Origin: JAKPCT01 sp029553165 | GTDB taxonomy: Bacteria; Bacillota; UBA4882; UBA8346 | NCBI GenBank assembly: GCA_035359995.1 | Contig: DAORZT010000055.1 | Span: 1-16,734, forward strand | DNA length: 16,734 nucleotides | Direction: 5' to 3' | In this document: in pieces, positions 13,376-16,734 of the stretch | Layout: each line of letters begins with the position of its first letter | Numbering within the stretch: position 1 is the stretch's first letter | The notes under the pieces: model-generated | Told to the model about the DNA's origin: nothing | Database searches by the model: none | What the model saw: the letters and a program-made list of their open reading frames with translations, nothing else | Made by a program: the position numbers and the translations under genes

Positions 13376-15591
13376 TGGGATTCAACTCCTTTGAGTGTCT
13401 CTTCTTTAATAATAGTGAGAAGTAGCAGAAGAATTAAATTAACTCCAAAACTAAACATCGTAGCAACCGTTACAATTCCCGAATCATTGGTTAATAAAGC
13501 AACAATCGCTGTGAAAAAAAGACTAAAAAGACTAAGAACCGGTTCCTGATACCTTAACATCAGTTGCTCCAAAAAACATGGCGGTTTTTTATACAAAACC
13601 GGCGCCAGCAACAGTAAGCCAATTATACCATATGAAAGCGGTGTATAATTGATTAAATTCATGTTCATCCGCCATTTTCGTTGCGCAATTGTTATAACTG
13701 CACCGATACCTTCTGTTTTAACAACATTAATCAATTGCCCATAGTGAGTTGCTTTCCCGTTTAGCGACAGGTCCCAAATTCCTACCAGCGACAAAAAGAG
13801 TAATAAAGAGAGGACCAAAACTAAAATATCCCGGAACCGAATCGGTTGCCTTAACCAAATATATCTGGCTATTCCCAGACCAACTAACGCCGTGATACCG
13901 CCTCCAATATTAGCTCCAAATAATGGATGTGACAGAAAAACAGCTAACAATATGGTCAATCCGAAAACTAAATATTGAAAGTAACGCTTTGACTTCAAGT
14001 TGTTAACCAGCAAACTCATAACTACAATATAAGCACCCAGGAAAAATCCCAAGTATTCATTCCCCAAACCATAAAAACGGATTCCCGATACCGCTGAATA
14101 TCCTAAAAAAGACCTTAACTGTAATCTCCCATTAACCAAACCATCGCCAAAGATAACAATCATTGTTACTAAACTTAACCACCAAAACGAACTCCACTCT
14201 TTACCTTTAGCCAAAACAGTTATCAATATAAATATTAATGCCGCCAAAAACAGCGTCAATCCAATAACTGCCAACCAATTAACCGGATTGAAATAAGATA
14301 CAATGAGAAAAACCACTGGGATTGTTAACAGCAATAAGTAGAGACGTTCCAGCCAGACAAAGATCGTTAACCGTCTTCTCCAAAAAAACATTCCAATGAA
14401 GAAAACAGCCACCGTTCCAAGTAAGAGATAAACGTAACCGGTCAATAACGGCCAACGGATTGCATGATTAAAAGAGAGGTCCAGTGTCTCTTTTTGGAGT
14501 TGGTGCCAATCACCCGGTATTGCTCTTAAGATGCGCCCTCTGGGGTATTCTTTTGGATCAACCCCTAAATGCTGTAAGGATGTAGCAATCAGATCATATC
14601 CGGTTATTATACCACTTCTTCGGGTACTGTTTGATGCTAAAATGCCTTTTTTAAATTGACCATTAGCAACGATCAAGACCGGATTAATCCGTTTACTGGT
14701 TGCAACATTATCAGGGCCTATTGTTGAAAAAAAGATTACCAAAGTAGAACGCAGGTCTACTTTTTGCAGCAGATCATTGATTAGATTATCGTAATAGCTG
14801 ATTATTGAACGTCGATGGTCAAAAAATCTTTCAACTGGAAGTAATGTTCGAAACTCATTGACCCGCTCCAAGTCTCCAAGGGTGATCTGGACCATATCAG
14901 CTTTGAGACTAAGTTGATCCCATTGGTTGATAATTGCGTCTGAATCACACCTGAATCCCGGAGGAGTTTGGGAGTCGATTTGCAGTATCTCAGGGCCTAT
15001 AGCAGAATAATCAAGATATCCTTTACGATCAATTAATAATGCAGCATTGGAACGGTTGAAACCCGTTACATTAGGGTCCAGATTACCAATTACAGCAGTT
15101 TTAATATGATTACGTTGTAAAATTTCACCCAATAAACCTATATTTTGTCCCGGAATTCCGGGATTAGCCGACAACATTTTGGCCAGACCGATATTAACGC
15201 CACCGAAATCCGTTGCCCGATAACCGGTAAGCGCTTGATACAGGTCTCCCGCTTTCATCCCCCGAAACGTTTCAGCAGCGTCAAAAATATAAGTTCCTTC
15301 TTCAATTACTCTGATCTTATTGGCGCTGTTAAGCTCATAATAGACTTTAGCCGGAGTAATCGGATCATCGACTGGTAATGCCATAATTCCAACTGAACCT
15401 TGATCAAACAGCCGGTTCAAATTGGGGCAATCTTCTTTAGTAATATCATTTAAACTCAATCGCGGTATATCAATCAACAATACCTTTTTACCGGTAGTAC
15501 CGGTTACTACAGGATTGTAACCAACTAATACAATCAGAGAAAAAAGTAGTATTAAACAACTACTTCTGTAATTCTTCAGATGCGGAATCAA
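13372..15591 (-). CDS. polytopic membrane protein with alkaline-phosphatase-like ectodomain
   Basis: 739 residues. A signal-anchor helix (11-29) leads to an outer domain (about 35-385) that resembles the alkaline-phosphatase/phosphodiesterase fold: K-V-L-L-I-D-I (36-42), C-P-N-L-N-R-L-F-D-Q-G-S-V-G (55-68), T-L-V-I-F-F-S, and T-R-R-S-G-I-I-T-G-Y-D-L-I-A-T-S-L-Q-H-L-G. I cannot find the Asp/His set that binds the two metals, so it may be non-catalytic or use other residues. The C-terminal half has about eleven membrane helices, with G-L-G-N-E-Y-L-G and F-G-A-N-I-G-G-G as conserved-looking loops. It is a recurrent type of hypothetical protein in Bacillota; a role in envelope polymer synthesis is possible but unproven. 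The start is TTG (15591) with AGGGGTG 5 nt upstream; the first in-frame ATG is at codon 70. It overlaps the next gene by 4 nt. Confidence 0.75.
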   Translation of the reverse strand: MIPHLKNYRSSCLILLFSLIVLVGYNPVVTGTTGKKVLLIDIPRLSLNDITKEDCPNLNRLFDQGSVGIMALPVDDPITPAKVYYELNSANKIRVIEEGTYIFDAAETFRGMKAGDLYQALTGYRATDFGGVNIGLAKMLSANPGIPGQNIGLLGEILQRNHIKTAVIGNLDPNVTGFNRSNAALLIDRKGYLDYSAIGPEILQIDSQTPPGFRCDSDAIINQWDQLSLKADMVQITLGDLERVNEFRTLLPVERFFDHRRSIISYYDNLINDLLQKVDLRSTLVIFFSTIGPDNVATSKRINPVLIVANGQFKKGILASNSTRRSGIITGYDLIATSLQHLGVDPKEYPRGRILRAIPGDWHQLQKETLDLSFNHAIRWPLLTGYVYLLLGTVAVFFIGMFFWRRRLTIFVWLERLYLLLLTIPVVFLIVSYFNPVNWLAVIGLTLFLAALIFILITVLAKGKEWSSFWWLSLVTMIVIFGDGLVNGRLQLRSFLGYSAVSGIRFYGLGNEYLGFFLGAYIVVMSLLVNNLKSKRYFQYLVFGLTILLAVFLSHPLFGANIGGGITALVGLGIARYIWLRQPIRFRDILVLVLSLLLFLSLVGIWDLSLNGKATHYGQLINVVKTEGIGAVITIAQRKWRMNMNLINYTPLSYGIIGLLLLAPVLYKKPPCFLEQLMLRYQEPVLSLFSLFFTAIVALLTNDSGIVTVATMFSFGVNLILLLLLTIIKEETLKGVESH
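13386..13393 (-). promoter_or_regulatory. ribosome binding site supporting a TTG start
   Basis: CAAAGGAG inside the end of the upstream gene, 10 nt before the TTG at 13375. It supports the non-ATG start of the baseplate-J-like gene. Confidence 0.65.
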
Positions 15592-15596
15592 GAATT

Positions 15597-15603
15597 CACC
15601 CCT
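15597..15603 (-). promoter_or_regulatory. ribosome binding site supporting a TTG start
   Basis: AGGGGTG, 5 nt before the TTG at 15591. The next in-frame ATG is 69 codons inside the protein and would remove the signal anchor, so this site fixes the start. Confidence 0.6.
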
Positions 15604-15641
15604 AAAACATCCTCATGTTTATAAAATATACACTATTGTTA

Positions 15642-15671
15642 ATAATACCCTAATCCCACTTGGCTTGTCAA
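15642..15671 (-). promoter_or_regulatory. promoter of the two-gene envelope unit
   Basis: Minus strand: consensus -35 TTGACA (15666-15671) overlapping the stop codon of the AI-2E-type gene, 18-nt spacer, -10 TATTAT (15642-15647). The expected start near 15635 gives a leader of about 43 nt. The leader contains a small perfect hairpin, AAACAT / ATGTTT around GAGG (15605-15620), just ahead of the ribosome site. Confidence 0.6.
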
Positions 15672-16734
15672 TCGAACTCTCCATCATTAAATTCCTGTTT
15701 TTCCAAGATAGTCTCATTATCCACCAACCCAAACGAAATTTCATAGAGACTTTTAATAATAATCCAAATTATCGTCCCTAAAGGTACTGCAAAGACCATT
15801 CCCCACAGTCCCAACAACTTTCCTCCGACTAAAATCAGAAAGATAATAAAGACCGGATTCAAGCCTAAACTTTTACCGATGATCCGCGGCGCCAAAATCA
15901 TCACTTCAATTTGATTAATGATAAAAAAGAGGACAATCACATAAAGCGCATGCCAGGGAGAGCGGGTCAATCCAAAAACAATTGCCGGTAAAGCTCCCAT
16001 AATCGGACCAAAATAGGGGATTAAATTGAAGATACCGGCCATCAATCCCAGAAAAAGTGCTATTTCAAACCCTAAAAGGCTCAGACCCAGGCCAATTAGA
16101 AAGCCGACAATGATCGTTACCAGCAATTGCCCCCTGATATAGCTTTTAAAAACATGATCAATACTTAAAAAAGTCTTGGTCCAATGAACGCCCAAATTAG
16201 TCAGCAGCCATTCATAGGCACGTCCTTTAAGATCCGGATAATCGCGACTGAAATAGTAAGATAACCATGGAACTAACAGAAACATCAGTGATTGGGACAA
16301 AAAATTGAAGATTCCCTGGATTAAATCGACCATTGTCTGTCTAAGCAGCAGTTCACCACGGTGTGTTATTTCAGTGGTTATCGGGCTGAAATTATAAGGT
16401 AGATTTAATTTAGAATAAATTTGGTTAATAAATTGTTCGATCTCTTTAATCTTATCAATCAAAAGTGGGGTCCGTTGAATTGCTTGACTAAGCTCTTCCA
16501 ACAAGCGGGGAATTAAAATTCCTAAAGCCAACGCACTGGCCAAAAATAACGATAGGTAAATCGTGATTATTGCCCATTCGCGTTTTGCCCCTTTTTTCTC
16601 TAAAAACTCAACCAATGGATTGATTGCATACGCTAAAAAAAATGACAATACAAAGGGTAAAATAATTGACCGCGATAAATAAATAACTAAAGCAATAAAA
16701 AGAATTATTAAAAAAAGAAAGCGGTTTCGGGTTA
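15668..16734 (-). CDS. AI-2E/PerM-family transporter, 5' end outside the window
   Basis: A polytopic membrane protein of the PerM (AI-2E transporter) family, which includes sodium/proton antiporters and exporters of small molecules; substrates are mostly unknown. The frame stays open to the window edge, giving 354 visible residues. The first visible part reads TRNRFLFLIILFIALVIYL, then S-I-I-L-P-F-V-L-S-F-F-L-A-Y-A-I-N-P-L-V-E-F-L-E-K-K-G, the usual beginning of this family. The TTG at 16646-16648 that could be taken as a start is therefore internal, and only a few residues are likely missing. The C-terminal half has L-I-P-Y-F-G-P-I-M-G, E-V-M-I-L-A-P-R-I-I-G-K-S-L-G-L-N-P and W-G-M-V-F-A-V-P-L-G, all family marks. 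About eight membrane helices. A promoter for the next gene overlaps its stop. Confidence 0.88.
   Translation of the reverse strand, partial: TRNRFLFLIILFIALVIYLSRSIILPFVLSFFLAYAINPLVEFLEKKGAKREWAIITIYLSLFLASALALGILIPRLLEELSQAIQRTPLLIDKIKEIEQFINQIYSKLNLPYNFSPITTEITHRGELLLRQTMVDLIQGIFNFLSQSLMFLLVPWLSYYFSRDYPDLKGRAYEWLLTNLGVHWTKTFLSIDHVFKSYIRGQLLVTIIVGFLIGLGLSLLGFEIALFLGLMAGIFNLIPYFGPIMGALPAIVFGLTRSPWHALYVIVLFFIINQIEVMILAPRIIGKSLGLNPVFIIFLILVGGKLLGLWGMVFAVPLGTIIWIIIKSLYEISFGLVDNETILEKQEFNDGEFD

Noticed and set aside
15668..16648. AI-2E-type gene taken as starting at the TTG at 16648
   Set aside because: The frame stays open upstream and encodes the expected first membrane helix of the family, so the real start lies beyond the window.

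Overview
The window looks like chromosome from a low-to-mid GC Bacillota (Firmicutes) bacterium, probably of clostridial type. The evidence is composition (roughly 40% G+C by eye), AGGAGG-type ribosome sites in front of nearly every gene, two TTG starts, and gene neighbourhoods known from this phylum: ruvX / DUF1292 / mltG and yqeG / yqeH. No rRNA, tRNA, CRISPR array, insertion sequence or prophage was seen. Almost everything is on the minus strand, so transcription runs from the right end of the window to the left. Five gene pairs overlap by exactly 4 nt, which suggests translational coupling.

Right end (16734 to 11375, read leftwards): a PerM/AI-2E-type membrane protein running off the window edge; a 739-residue envelope protein with an alkaline-phosphatase-like outer domain and about eleven C-terminal membrane helices; a single-pass protein with a baseplate-J-like outer domain; then RuvX (YqgF). 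The two large envelope proteins overlap by 4 nt, both start with TTG, and have a near-consensus promoter of their own. They are the least understood protein genes here.

Middle (11226 to 6503): the acidic DUF1292 protein; MltG, which ends peptidoglycan glycan strands; a PhnP-like metallo-beta-lactamase-fold phosphodiesterase coupled to the redox chaperone Hsp33 (hslO); then the HAD phosphatase YqeG coupled to the circularly permuted ribosome-assembly GTPase YqeH. This is a housekeeping run for cell wall, stress and ribosome assembly. A strong promoter sits directly in front of mltG.

Interval 6448 to 5562: a small two-helix membrane protein with a GRAM/PH-like domain faces a 28-codon, very basic plus-strand reading frame. 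That frame has a near-consensus promoter and an excellent ribosome site, and it is the best candidate for an unannotated gene.

Left part (5555 to 398): coaBC, a DUF2520 Rossmann dehydrogenase, panB, panC, panD and aroE form one operon ended by a clear intrinsic terminator at 331-355. Together they make pantothenate and carry it on to 4'-phosphopantetheine, except that no classical ketopantoate reductase (PanE) is present. The DUF2520 protein, coupled to coaBC and directly before panB, is the obvious candidate for that step. Shikimate dehydrogenase closes the operon. At the extreme left, a plus-strand tail resembling the end of a LysR regulator converges on the operon.
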